A DNA stretch of 64,000 nucleotides from Streptomyces albogriseolus (GCA_014650475.1 BMVA01000003.1:372001-436000), one strand, 5' to 3'. Positions 53,375 to 62,885 are shown, numbered from the stretch's first letter. Notes: a model not told the origin generated them from the sequence alone. Translations and numbers: made by a program.

Positions 53375-54210
53375 CCGATGCCTCCCCGGGCCTCGTCCTC
53401 CGGCAGCAGCCACCAGGGCAGCACCCGGTACACGGCCTTGTCCGACACCTTCTCCCCGCTCCACGACGGCGGCGGCACCTGGGTGGTGCGCGAGCGCACC
53501 TGGACGCGCGCGACCTCGCCGTCCCGCCCCGCCGCGTCCGCCCGGTCCAGGCGCATGACCATGATCCGCCGCAGGTACGACTCGGACAGCGCCCCGCGCA
53601 GGCCCACCGGGCGGTTGTCGTCGTCGTGCGTGGAGAGGTAGAAGTCCCAGGCCCGGCGCAGCTCGTTCTGCTGGGTGTGGCTGGGCGCCGGGTTGCCGTC
53701 GATGTCCCGGCCGTCCTGCGCCGACAGGTCGTACCAGCCGGTGGTGCGGCTTCCGCCGTCCGGCGTGCGGATCTCCGCCCTGACCTGCACGGAGACGTTC
53801 TGCTGGAGCGGGTTGGGGGCGAACAGCTTCCAGTTCTGCTCGAACTCCGGGTAGATCCAGTCGGCGATCGTCTCGCTGTGCTTCTTGCTCACCGTGTTCG
53901 GCGGCGCGACGTGCAGGAACGTCATGCCGAGGTGCACGCAGACCGCGACGGCGACGACCGCGAGGGCGAGCGCGGCGCCGATCCGGTAGCGCAGGGAGAG
54001 GGCGGCGACGCCGGTGCGGGGTTCGTCGGAGGGGTCGCGCGGCGGCTCCTCCGCGCCGGCCGCCCGCTCGTCTTCCGGGGGCGTCGCCGGCTCCGGCCCG
54101 GAAGGCCCGTCCGCCGGCGGCACGGGGCCGGGCAGCGGGGCGCGCGGTCCCGGCACGCCCGGCTCCGCGGGCCCGTGCCGGGCGTCCGAGCCCTTGTCCT
54201 GCGCGTCCAT
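53371..54210 (-). CDS. DUF5819-type membrane-anchored protein
   Basis: A 279-residue protein. Residues 1-70 are a disordered Pro/Glu/Asp-rich cytosolic region, followed by one membrane helix (about 77-97) and an outside domain with the family stretch YPEFEQNWKLFAPNPLQQN. Conserved Trp/Tyr residues follow (GWYDLSAQDG, RRAWDFYL), and then PWWLLPE near the end. It resembles SdpA in layout: an anchor, then a W-x-FF/LF-x-P-x-P motif near the membrane. Coupled to the HTTM gene by ATGA overlap. Function unknown; the SdpA comparison is my inference. Confidence 0.75.
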   Translation of the reverse strand: MDAQDKGSDARHGPAEPGVPGPRAPLPGPVPPADGPSGPEPATPPEDERAAGAEEPPRDPSDEPRTGVAALSLRYRIGAALALAVVAVAVCVHLGMTFLHVAPPNTVSKKHSETIADWIYPEFEQNWKLFAPNPLQQNVSVQVRAEIRTPDGGSRTTGWYDLSAQDGRDIDGNPAPSHTQQNELRRAWDFYLSTHDDDNRPVGLRGALSESYLRRIMVMRLDRADAAGRDGEVARVQVRSRTTQVPPPSWSGEKVSDKAVYRVLPWWLLPEDEARGGIG

Positions 54211-54414
54211 TCCGCCCCGATCCCCGAGTCCCCGGTCCCTTGCCGCGTCCGCCCGGCCCTCGGGCCCTCGCCGCGCGGGGCCACGACCGCTCCGCCGCGA
54301 CGCACGGAACGGTACTCAGCCCCGGCCGCCCGGGCACAGTCCCGTCGGCGCTCCGTTCCGTGGCGGTCACCACATCCCGCCACCCGTCGGGCGCCGGCGG
54401 CCGGCAACGGCAGG

Positions 54415-54423
54415 TTATCCACA
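54415..54423. promoter_or_regulatory. DnaA-box-like sequence upstream of paaA
   Basis: TTATCCACA, the classical DnaA box (one base from the Streptomyces form). It ends 4 nt before the -35 box of the likely paaA promoter. Confidence 0.45.
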
Positions 54424-54427
54424 GCGG

Positions 54428-54456
54428 TTGACACCTCGCGGCCCCCGTCTCACCAT
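54428..54456 (+). promoter_or_regulatory. paaA promoter
   Basis: TTGACA (54428-54433), 17 nt, CACCAT (54451-54456). A start of transcription near 54463 would put the PaaR-type repeat immediately downstream, where it can block elongation. Confidence 0.5.
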
Positions 54457-54468
54457 GGAACCGCACGA

Positions 54469-54482
54469 ACCGAACGATCGGT
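54469..54482. promoter_or_regulatory. PaaR-type operator before paaA
   Basis: ACCGAACGATCGGT, the exact inverse of the site at 49493, 42 bp before the paaA start codon. Confidence 0.7.
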
Positions 54483-54524
54483 CGGGAGCGTGCTCCGGGA
54501 AGCATCCAGGTCGAGGGGGACCCC

Positions 54525-55537
<1,013 letters not shown>

Positions 55538-55541
<4 letters not shown>

Positions 55542-55825
55542 CCCACACCGACTGGCCGCTGTGGGAGGTCTTCGTGCGCTCGCGCCGGGGCCTGTCCCAC
55601 ACCCACGCCGGCAGCCTGCACGCCCCGGACGCGGAACTCGCGCTGCGCAACGCGCGCGATCTGTACACCCGGCGCGGCGAGGGCGTCTCCATCTGGGTCG
55701 TGCCGTCCTCCGCGATCACCGCCTCCTCGCCCGACGAGAAGGACCCCTTCTTCGAGCCGGCCGCCGACAAGCCCTACCGGCACCCGACCTTCTACGAGAT
55801 CCCCGAGGGGGTGCAGCACCTGTGA
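55538..55825 (+). CDS. paaB: Phenylacetyl-CoA epoxidase subunit B
   Basis: A 95-residue small subunit ([20 protein letters not shown], then VWVVPSS-type end). It helps join PaaA-PaaC heterodimers and affects reductase binding. The start overlaps paaA by 4 nt (ATGA). Confidence 0.95.
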
Positions 55826-56559
55826 CCACGACACCCGCCGCGGACACGGTCCCCACGGCCGCCGCGCTCGCCCTCGGCGACGACGCCCTGGTGCTCTCCC
55901 ACCGCCTCGGCGAGTGGGCCGGGCACGCGCCGGTGCTGGAGGAGGAGGTCGCCCTCGCCAACATCGCGCTCGACCTGCTCGGCCAGGCCCGAGTGCTGCT
56001 GTCGATGGCCGGCGACGAGGACGAGCTGGCCTTCCTGCGCGAGGAGCGCGCCTTCCGCAACCTCCAGCTGGTGGAGCAGCCGAACGGCGACTTCGCCCAC
56101 ACCATCGCCCGCCAGCTGTACTTCTCGGTGTACCAGCACCTTCTGCACGACCGGCTGGCCTCAGGCGACGGCCCCTTCGCCCCGCTGGCAGGCAAGGCCG
56201 TCAAGGAGGCCGCCTACCACCGTGACCACGCCGAGCAGTGGACCCTGCGCCTCGGCGACGGCACGGACGAGAGCCACGCCCGCATGCAGCGGGCCGTGGA
56301 CGCCCTGTGGCGCTTCACCGGCGAGATGTTCCAGCCCGTCGAGGGCCTCGACGGCATCGACTGGCCCGGCCTGGAGCGCGCCTGGCTGGACGCGGTCCAG
56401 GACGTGCTGGGCCGCGCCACACTCACGCCGCCCGAGGGCCCCCGCTCGGGAGCCTGGAGGGCCGGCGCGGGCCGCCAGGGCCTGCACACCGAGCCGTTCG
56501 GCCGGATGCTCGCCGAGATGCAGCACCTGCACCGCAGCCACCCGGGGGCGACATGGTGA
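55822..56559 (+). CDS. paaC: Phenylacetyl-CoA epoxidase subunit C
   Basis: A 245-residue helical ferritin-like subunit that holds PaaA but has no diiron centre of its own: VALANIALDLLGQARVLL, AVKEAAYHRDHAEQWTLRLG. GTG start at 55822 overlaps the paaB stop (GTGA). Required for a stable epoxidase. Confidence 0.95.
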   Translation: MTTTPAADTVPTAAALALGDDALVLSHRLGEWAGHAPVLEEEVALANIALDLLGQARVLLSMAGDEDELAFLREERAFRNLQLVEQPNGDFAHTIARQLYFSVYQHLLHDRLASGDGPFAPLAGKAVKEAAYHRDHAEQWTLRLGDGTDESHARMQRAVDALWRFTGEMFQPVEGLDGIDWPGLERAWLDAVQDVLGRATLTPPEGPRSGAWRAGAGRQGLHTEPFGRMLAEMQHLHRSHPGATW

Positions 56560-57095
56560 CCACCACGCCCCTGGAGGAGCGGCTGCTGGAGCTCGCCGGC
56601 TCGGTGCCCGACCCGGAGCTGCCCGTGCTGACCCTGCGCGAGCTGGGCGTGGTCCGCGCGGTGCGGGCGCACGGCACGGACAGCGTCGAGGTCGACCTCA
56701 CCCCGACCTACACCGGCTGCCCGGCCGTCGAGGTGATGAGCCTCGACATAGAGCGCGTGCTGCGCGAGAACGGCGTGCGCGAGGTCACGGTGCGCACGGT
56801 CCTCGCCCCCGCCTGGTCGACCGACGACATCACCGACGAAGGTCGCCGCAAACTGCGGGAGTTCGGCATCGCCCCGCCGCGCACGGGCGCCGCCTCCGGG
56901 CCCGTCCGGGTCGGGCTCGGCCCCACGCGGACCCGCGAGGGCGGCCGCCCCGCCGACGGGCCGGAGCCCGTCCGCTGCCCGCACTGCGGCTCCGCCGAGA
57001 CCGAGCTCCTCAGCCGTTTCTCCTCCACCGCGTGCAAGGCGCTGCGCCGCTGCCTGGCCTGCCGTGAACCGTTCGACCACTTCAAGGAGTTGTGA
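56553..57095 (+). CDS. paaD: PaaD, MIP18-family maturation factor
   Basis: A 180-residue protein: a DUF59/MIP18 domain with TPTYTGCPAVEVM (conserved Cys) and a C-terminal zinc ribbon CPHCGS...CLAC. It is thought to build or maintain the iron-sulfur or diiron centres of the epoxidase. ATG 56553 is preferred over the neighbouring GTG 56556; it overlaps paaC by 7 nt. Confidence 0.93.
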   Translation: MVTTTPLEERLLELAGSVPDPELPVLTLRELGVVRAVRAHGTDSVEVDLTPTYTGCPAVEVMSLDIERVLRENGVREVTVRTVLAPAWSTDDITDEGRRKLREFGIAPPRTGAASGPVRVGLGPTRTREGGRPADGPEPVRCPHCGSAETELLSRFSSTACKALRRCLACREPFDHFKEL

Positions 57096-58156
57096 TGGCC
57101 CGCTTCCACCGGCTCCGGGTGGCCGCGGTCGACCGGCTCACCGACGACTCCGTCGCCCTCACCCTCGCCGTCCCCCCTCAGCTGCGCGAGGAGTACCGCT
57201 ACGTGCCCGGGCAGCACCTCACGCTGCGCCGCGTCGCCGACGGAGACGAGATCCGCCGCACCTACTCGATCTGCTCCCCCGCCCCCGACGGTGAGGCGCC
57301 CGGCACCCTCCGCGTCGGGGTGCGGCTGGTGGAGGGCGGTGCGTTCTCCACGTACGCGCTCAAGGAGATCGGCCCCGGCGACGAGCTGGAGGTCATGACG
57401 CCCGCCGGCCGCTTCACCCTCCCCCCGGCCCCGGGCCTGTACGCGGCCGTGGTCGGCGGCAGCGGCATCACCCCGGTGCTGTCGATCGCCTCGACGCTCC
57501 TGGCCCGTGAGCCGAAGGCCCGGTTCTGCCTGATACGCAGCGACCGGACGACCGCCTCCACGATGTTCCTGGAGGAGGTCGCCGACCTGAAGGACCGCTA
57601 CCCCGACCGGTTCCAGCTGGTGACGGCGCTCTCCCGGGAGGAGCAGCAGGCGGGACTGCCGTCCGGGCGGCTGGACCGGGAGCGGCTGGCCTCGCTGCTC
57701 CCGGCGCTGCTGCCGGTGGACCAGGTCGACGGCTGGTTCCTGTGCGGGCCGTACGGGCTGGTGGAGGGCGCCGAGCGGGCGCTGCGCGGGCTGGGCGTCT
57801 CCCGCTCCCGCATCCACCAGGAGATCTTCCACGTGGACTCCGGACCGGCGGCCTCCGCGGGAGCCCCGGCCGCGCCCGCGTACAGCACGGTGACGGCGCG
57901 GCTCGACGGACGCGGCGGCACCTGGCCCGTCCAGGCGGGCGAGTCCCTGCTGGACACGGTGCTGCGCAACCGTCCGGATGCGCCCTACGCCTGCAAGGGC
58001 GGCGTGTGCGGCACCTGCCGCGCGTTCCTGGTCTCCGGCGAGGTGCGCATGGACCGCAACTTCGCCCTGGAGTCGGAGGAGACCGAGGCGGGTTACGTCC
58101 TGGCCTGCCAGTCGCACCCGGTGACGGAGAAGGTCGAGCTGGACTTCGACCGCTGA
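57095..58156 (+). CDS. paaE: Phenylacetyl-CoA epoxidase reductase subunit E
   Basis: A 353-residue NADPH oxidoreductase. The FAD-binding barrel at about 5-105 has RRTYSICSPAPDG, the NAD(P) domain GGSGITPVLSIAST, and a plant-type [2Fe-2S] ferredoxin domain at the end (CKGGVCGTCRAF, distant fourth Cys in VLACQSHP). It passes electrons to PaaA. ATG 57095 shares one base with the paaD stop; AAGGAG lies 5 nt upstream. It closes the operon. Confidence 0.95.
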   Translation: MARFHRLRVAAVDRLTDDSVALTLAVPPQLREEYRYVPGQHLTLRRVADGDEIRRTYSICSPAPDGEAPGTLRVGVRLVEGGAFSTYALKEIGPGDELEVMTPAGRFTLPPAPGLYAAVVGGSGITPVLSIASTLLAREPKARFCLIRSDRTTASTMFLEEVADLKDRYPDRFQLVTALSREEQQAGLPSGRLDRERLASLLPALLPVDQVDGWFLCGPYGLVEGAERALRGLGVSRSRIHQEIFHVDSGPAASAGAPAAPAYSTVTARLDGRGGTWPVQAGESLLDTVLRNRPDAPYACKGGVCGTCRAFLVSGEVRMDRNFALESEETEAGYVLACQSHPVTEKVELDFDR

Positions 58157-58186
58157 CACGGCCGGTCCCGCCCGGCTGGGCGCGCC

Positions 58187-58226
58187 AGGCGCCCAGGACG
58201 CCCCCTCTTGGCCGTCCTGGGCGCCT
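58187..58226. terminator. Terminator at the end of paaABCDE
   Basis: A perfect 14-bp stem (58187-58200 with 58213-58226) with a 12-nt loop; it also serves the convergent rhodanese gene, whose stop is 2 bp away. Confidence 0.83.
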
Positions 58227-58227
58227 G

Positions 58228-58575
58228 CTAGAGCACGTGGCCCGGCTGTCCGTCGTCCGTGACGACGGGACGCCCCGCGGCCTCCCACACCTGCATCCCG
58301 CCGTCCACGTTCACGGCGTCGATGCCCTGCTGGGCCAGGTACATGGTGACCTGGGCCGACCGTCCGCCGGAGCGGCAGATCACATGAACCCGGCCGTCCT
58401 GCGGGGCGGCCTCGGTCAGCTCGCCGTAGCGGGCGACGAACTCGCTGATCGGGATGTGCAGCGCGCCTTCGGCGTGACCGGCCTTCCATTCGTCGTCCTC
58501 ACGGACGTCCAGCAGGAAGTCGCCGTCCTTGAGGTCGCCGACCTGGACCGTGGGCACACCAGCTCCAAAACTCAT
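58228..58575 (-). CDS. Rhodanese-like domain protein
   Basis: A 115-residue single-domain rhodanese with DVREDDEWKAGHAEGALHIP and the active-site loop VICRSGGRSA (catalytic Cys). It could move sulfane sulfur in the cytosol. ATG 58575 (MSFGAG) fits the family, though GGAGG lies only 1 nt upstream; a start at 58617 is the alternative. Monocistronic. Confidence 0.87.
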   Translation of the reverse strand: MSFGAGVPTVQVGDLKDGDFLLDVREDDEWKAGHAEGALHIPISEFVARYGELTEAAPQDGRVHVICRSGGRSAQVTMYLAQQGIDAVNVDGGMQVWEAAGRPVVTDDGQPGHVL

Positions 58576-58655
58576 GCCTCCGACGCTACCGGACCGGGCA
58601 CGCCCGCCGGTTCCCATGCCGCGCCGTCCTGGCTTCCGTCCCGCCGGGGGCCGGC

Positions 58656-59495
58656 TCAGCCCTGCAGCGCCGCCAGCTCCGCCTCACGCTCGGCCACCTG
58701 GGCCCGCAGCTGCGCGGCGATGTCCTCCAGGAGCCCGTCGGGGTCGTCGGGGGCCAGCCGCAGCATGGAGCCGATGGCGCTCTCCTCCAGGTTCCGGGCG
58801 ACCAGGGTGAGCAGTTCCTTGCGCTGGGAGAGCCATTCGAGGCGGGCGTAGAGCTCCTCCGCGGGGCTGGGGGTGTGCTTCAGCTCCGGTCCCGCGGCCC
58901 ACTCCTCGGCGAGCTCACGCAGCTCGTCCGCGCTGCCGCGGGCGTAGGCGGCGTTGACGCGGGTGATGAACTCCTCGCGGCGGGCGCGCTCCTTGTCCTC
59001 CTGCGCCAGGTCGGGGTGCGCCTTGCGGACCAGCTCGCGGTACAGCTTGCGGGCCTCCTCGCCGGGCCGCACCCGCTGCGGGGGCCGCACCGGCTGGTCC
59101 GTGAGCATGGCGGTGGCCTCGGGGAACAGGCCGCCCCCGTCCATCCAGCCGTTCATCAGCTCTTCGACGCCGGGGATCGGCATCAGCCGGGCGCGCGCCT
59201 CGTCGGCCTTCCGCCGGTCCTCGGGGTCGTCGCTGCGGGCCGCCTTGATCTCGAGGATCCGGGCGTCCAGCTCCTCGATGCGGGCGTACATGGGGCCCAG
59301 CTTCTGTTCGTGCAGCCGGGAGAAGTTCTCGACCTCGACGCGGAACGTCTCCACGGCGATCTCGAACTCGATCAGCGCCTTCTCCGCCGCCCGCACGGCC
59401 TGTTCCAGCCGCTCCTCGGGCCGCGTCGCGCCACCGCCGACGGGCGTACGCTGCGCGCCGGCGCCTTCACCCTGGTCACCTTCCGAGGTCGTCAC
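58656..59495 (-). CDS. J-domain protein with coiled-coil segments
   Basis: About 279 residues. A long N-terminal coiled coil (about 25-90: EERLEQAVRAAEKALIEFEI and on) is followed by a linker, then a J domain at about 140-190 with HPD in RELVRKAHPDLAQ. A second helical region (ELYARLEWLSQRKELL, AQVAEREAELAAL) ends it. The J domain should stimulate DnaK. There is no Gly/Phe or zinc-finger region as in DnaJ. GTG 59495 is likely; another GTG at 59513 is possible. Confidence 0.78.
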   Translation of the reverse strand: MTTSEGDQGEGAGAQRTPVGGGATRPEERLEQAVRAAEKALIEFEIAVETFRVEVENFSRLHEQKLGPMYARIEELDARILEIKAARSDDPEDRRKADEARARLMPIPGVEELMNGWMDGGGLFPEATAMLTDQPVRPPQRVRPGEEARKLYRELVRKAHPDLAQEDKERARREEFITRVNAAYARGSADELRELAEEWAAGPELKHTPSPAEELYARLEWLSQRKELLTLVARNLEESAIGSMLRLAPDDPDGLLEDIAAQLRAQVAEREAELAALQG

Positions 59496-59584
59496 CCGGA
59501 CAGCGTAGGCCACCTGCGGGGAGGGGCACGTCCCGTCAAGCGACGTGCGTCCCTGTGGGCCGGGGCGTCCCGTGGCGGGCCGGC

Positions 59585-61015
59585 TCAGACGCCCGTCTCC
59601 GCTGCGATCCGCCCGGCGCGCACCGCCGCGACCAGGTCCGTGTGATCGGCCTCGGTGCGGTCGGCGTAGGCGACGGCGAACGCGGCGACCGCCTCGTCCA
59701 GCTCGTCGTTCTTGCCGCAGTACCCGGCGATCAGGCGGGGGTCGGCGCTGTGGCTGTGGGCGCGGGCCAGCAGGGCGCCGGTCATACGGGCGTAGTCGTC
59801 GATCTGGTCGGCGGCCAGCGCGGCCGGGTCCACGCTTCCCTTGCGGTTGCGGAACTGGCGCACCTGGTACGGCCGCCCGTCGACGGTGGTCCAGCCGAGC
59901 AGGCTGTCGCTTATCACCTGCATCCGCTTCTGGCCCTCGACCACGCGGCGGCCCTCGTGCTCCGCTCGGGGGGCGTCGAAGCCGGCGGCCGGGAGGTGCG
60001 GCACCAGCGCCGAGGGGCGGGCCTCCTTCACCTGGAGGACGAGCGGCTCGCCCCGGTGGTCGAGCAGCAGCACGACGTAGGAGCGGGTGCCGACGCTGCC
60101 GGTGCCGACGACGCGGAACGCCACGTCATGCACCGCGTGGCGGGCGAGCAGAGGGTGGCGGTCGGCCGGGAGCGTGGCGAGGTACTGCTCGAGGGAGGAG
60201 GCGACGGCGAACGCCTCGGCGTCCGGGACGCGGCGCAGCACGGGCGGGGCGTCGACGAAGCGGCGTCCGCCGTCCTCGGTGCGCTCGGTGGACTTGGCGG
60301 CGAAGCGGCCGCTGGTGTTGGCGCGGGCCTTCTCGGCGACCCGCTCCAGGGTGCCGACGAGGTCGTGCGCGTCGGTGTGGGAGACCAGTTCCTCGTCCGC
60401 GATGGCGTTCCACGCGTCCAGGGCCGGCAGCTTGGCCAGCAGCCGCATGGTGCGGCGGTAGGCGCCCACCGCGTCGTGGGCTGCCGCACGGCAGACGTCC
60501 TCGTCCGCGCCGGCCTCCCGTCCGGCGAGCACCAGGGAGGCGGCGAGCCGCTTGAGGTCCCACTCCCAGGGGCCGTGCACGGTCTCGTCGAAGTCGTTGA
60601 GGTCGATGACCAGGCCGCCGCGGGCGTCGCCGTAGAGGCCGAAGTTGGCCGCGTGGGCGTCGCCGCAGATCTGGGCGCCGGTCCCGGTGACGGGCGTGCG
60701 GGCGAGGTCGTGGGCCATGAGGCCCGCCGAGCCGCGCAGGAAGGCGAACGGGGTGGCCGCCATCCGGCCGACGCGGAGGGGCGCCAGCTCGGGCAGCCGG
60801 CCGCGGCTGGACGCCTCGACGGCGGTCACGGCGTCGGGCCGGGCGGCGTCCAGGTCCAGGGCGGCGTGGGCGCTGCGGGGGACCCGTGCGCGCAGCGCCT
60901 TGCCCTCCTCCTTGGGCGTGCCGGCGGCGGGCCAACGGCCGAATCCCGGCACCTGCGGCAGCCGTGGTCCGGCCCCGGCGTCCCCTTCGGCCACTCCGGC
61001 GCGGGCGTCGCTCAT
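59585..61015 (-). CDS. DUF2252 family protein
   Basis: A 476-residue protein of the DUF2252 family, a kinase-like fold (ICGDAHAANFGLYGDARGGL, then DLNDFDETVHGPWEWDLKRL as the catalytic-type loop). The phosphotransfer substrate is unknown. ATG 61015 has GGGAGG in front. The promoter region upstream contains two perfect DnaA-box sequences 9 bp apart. Downstream on the minus strand is the J-domain gene, 89 bp away. Confidence 0.88.
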   Translation of the reverse strand: MSDARAGVAEGDAGAGPRLPQVPGFGRWPAAGTPKEEGKALRARVPRSAHAALDLDAARPDAVTAVEASSRGRLPELAPLRVGRMAATPFAFLRGSAGLMAHDLARTPVTGTGAQICGDAHAANFGLYGDARGGLVIDLNDFDETVHGPWEWDLKRLAASLVLAGREAGADEDVCRAAAHDAVGAYRRTMRLLAKLPALDAWNAIADEELVSHTDAHDLVGTLERVAEKARANTSGRFAAKSTERTEDGGRRFVDAPPVLRRVPDAEAFAVASSLEQYLATLPADRHPLLARHAVHDVAFRVVGTGSVGTRSYVVLLLDHRGEPLVLQVKEARPSALVPHLPAAGFDAPRAEHEGRRVVEGQKRMQVISDSLLGWTTVDGRPYQVRQFRNRKGSVDPAALAADQIDDYARMTGALLARAHSHSADPRLIAGYCGKNDELDEAVAAFAVAYADRTEADHTDLVAAVRAGRIAAETGV

Positions 61016-61108
61016 CACGACCGCCTCCCCTGCACATGCGTGCGATGCACACGTGTCGACATCGATCGAGCAGACCGTACAGCCGGGGGGCACGCGGGCG
61101 GCAGCCCT

Positions 61109-61135
61109 GTGGACAATCCACATCCTGTGGACAAC
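61109..61135. promoter_or_regulatory. Two perfect DnaA boxes upstream of the DUF2252 gene
   Basis: TGTGGACAA at 61109-61117 and again at 61127-61135, same orientation, 9 nt between. Both are TTGTCCACA on the minus strand, the Streptomyces DnaA-box consensus. They lie 94-120 bp upstream of the start at 61015. Confidence 0.55.
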
Positions 61136-61344
61136 CGCGGACGAACACCCCGTCCGGCCGGATCCCCCCTGTTCGACTCCGCTGTTCGACCATGCCCGGT
61201 CACCCGCTCCGGGCCCGCGATCCCCAACGGTCCGCCCCACGGTCCGTTACGACCGGAGTTCACCCCTCTTGCCGCCCCCGCGCACCCATTTCGATCATGA
61301 GATGTTCCTCACACACCCACCCGCCGCACGGAGATCCGGACATG

Positions 61345-61379
61345 CGAAAGGGCGGCATCCGATGGATGCCGCCCTTTCG
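61345..61379 (-). terminator. Terminator downstream of tRNA-Leu
   Basis: A perfect 16-bp stem (61345-61360 with 61364-61379) with a 3-nt loop, 6 bp after the tRNA 3' end on the minus strand. Confidence 0.87.
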
Positions 61380-61385
61380 ACGGTG

Positions 61386-61469
61386 TGCGCGAGGGGGGAG
61401 TTGAACCCCCACGCCCTTTCGGGCACTGGAACCTGAATCCAGCGCGTCTGCCTATTCCGCCACCCGCGC
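61386..61469 (-). tRNA. tRNA-Leu (anticodon CAG)
   Basis: An 84-nt type II tRNA. The acceptor GCGCGGG pairs with CUCGCGC (one G-U). It has the D-loop region GGCGGAAUAGGCAGAC, anticodon stem UGGAU..GUUCCA with loop anticodon CAG (61435-61433), a long variable arm UGCCCGAAAGGGCG and T-loop GGUUCAAC. It reads CUG, the most common Leu codon here. The CCA end is not encoded. Confidence 0.96.
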
Positions 61470-62035
61470 ATTGGGTGTGTCTTCCGGCCCTTGCCCCGTG
61501 GGGCCTGGCGCCTTCCGACATCGAGAACATTAGCACGCTGGCCGGGGTGGATTCACATCCCTTCTCCGGGCACCGCCTCCGACCGGGGACGACGCCGTGA
61601 CCACCCCCTCGGGCCGCCCCGCCGACGTCCCGTCCACACCCGCACCGCCCTCCCCGCGGGAGCCCGCCGCCGTTCACAGAGGCGTCCCGCCCGCCCGTTC
61701 ATGTCGCGGCCATGACCGCCCCACGTATCAACCTCGTACCGGTGGCGCCCGTCTCCCCAGGAGGCGGACGGAGACCACCGCCGGGTGCGGGACACTGGTC
61801 TGTGGCCCCCTCTACGATCCATGGCAGAACGACGGGCACCACCACGGCCGACGGAGTTCGAAGAGGAGCCTCGGAGGGAACTTCGTCAGGCGTCGACACC
61901 CGGCGGCCGGGCGGACAGGGGGAACCAGCCGATCGGGCGGCGCGTGGATACGATCAGTAAGCAGTACCAGGTAAGCGGTGCACACAACGGTGCACGGGGC
62001 AGTACACAGGACGGCAGCGACGGAGGAGGTGCCCC
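61470..62035. other. 566-bp region between tRNA-Leu and the FHA operon
   Basis: No coding gene is supported; the short open frames here have no ribosome binding site and no family match that I can see. It should hold the tRNA promoter (TAATGT on the minus strand at 61533-61528) and the promoter of fhaA (TACGAT near 61949, no clear -35). A strong GGAGGAGG at 62022-62029 belongs to fhaA. Confidence 0.55.
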
Positions 62036-62875
62036 ATGGGAGTCCTGAAGAAATTCGAGCAGCGTCTCGAAGGTCTGGTCAACGGCACCTTCGCCAAGGT
62101 GTTCAAGTCCGAGGTCCAGCCCGTGGAGATCGCCGGTGCGCTCCAGCGGGAGTGCGACAACAACGCCACCATCTGGAACCGCGACCGCACCGTCGTGCCC
62201 AACGACTTCATCGTGGAACTGAGCACACCGGACTTCGAGCGGCTCAGCCCGTACTCCGGGCAGCTCGGCGACGAGCTCGCGGGCATGGTCCGCGACTACG
62301 CCAAGCAGCAGCGCTACACGTTCATGGGTCCGATCAAGGTGCACCTGGAGAAGGCCGAGGACCTCGACACCGGTCTGTACCGGGTGCGCAGCCGCACGCT
62401 CGCCTCCTCCGCCAGCCAGGCGGCGGCCCCCGGCGCGGCCGCTCCGGCCCCGCCCGCCGGCCGTCCCGGAGGCTACGGCTACCCGCCGGCCGCCCCCGCG
62501 GGCGCCCCGCCCATGCCCGCCGCGCCGCCGCCCGGCCGCCCCGGCGGGTACGGCTACCCGCCGGCCGCGGCCCCCGGCCCGGTGCCCGGCGGACGCACCC
62601 GCTACTGGATCGAGATCAACGGCACCCGCCACCAGATCTCCCGCCCCACCCTGGTGATGGGCCGCAGCACCGAGGCCGACGTGCGGATCGACGACCCCGG
62701 CGTCTCGCGCCGGCACTGCGAGATCCGGACCGGAACGCCCTCGACGATCCAGGACCTCGGCTCCACCAACGGCATCGTGGTGGACGGGCAGCACACCACC
62801 CGCGCTACGCTCCGCGACGGCTCGCGGATCGTCGTGGGCAGCACCACCGTTATCTATAGGCAAGCCGAAGGGTGA
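62036..62875 (+). CDS. fhaA: FhaA, DUF3662/FHA-domain protein
   Basis: A 279-residue protein. The N-terminal DUF3662 domain covers about 1-125 (MGVLKKFEQRLEGLVNGTFA). A Gly/Tyr/Pro linker with a repeated GGYGYPPAA unit follows, then an FHA phosphothreonine-binding domain at about 190-277 (GRSTEADVRIDDPGVSRRHC, DLGSTNG). In actinobacteria FhaA binds phosphorylated partners such as MviN and regulates peptidoglycan synthesis with PknB. ATG 62036 has GGAGGAGG. It heads the fhaA-fhaB-pstP operon, with fhaB starting 10 nt later. Confidence 0.92.
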   Translation: MGVLKKFEQRLEGLVNGTFAKVFKSEVQPVEIAGALQRECDNNATIWNRDRTVVPNDFIVELSTPDFERLSPYSGQLGDELAGMVRDYAKQQRYTFMGPIKVHLEKAEDLDTGLYRVRSRTLASSASQAAAPGAAAPAPPAGRPGGYGYPPAAPAGAPPMPAAPPPGRPGGYGYPPAAAPGPVPGGRTRYWIEINGTRHQISRPTLVMGRSTEADVRIDDPGVSRRHCEIRTGTPSTIQDLGSTNGIVVDGQHTTRATLRDGSRIVVGSTTVIYRQAEG

Positions 62876-62885
62876 AGCGGGGGCA

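Noticed and set aside
61597-61974. Short open frames between tRNA-Leu and fhaA as genes
   Set aside because: No ribosome binding site, no conserved motifs, Arg/Pro-rich composition as in non-coding GC-rich DNA.
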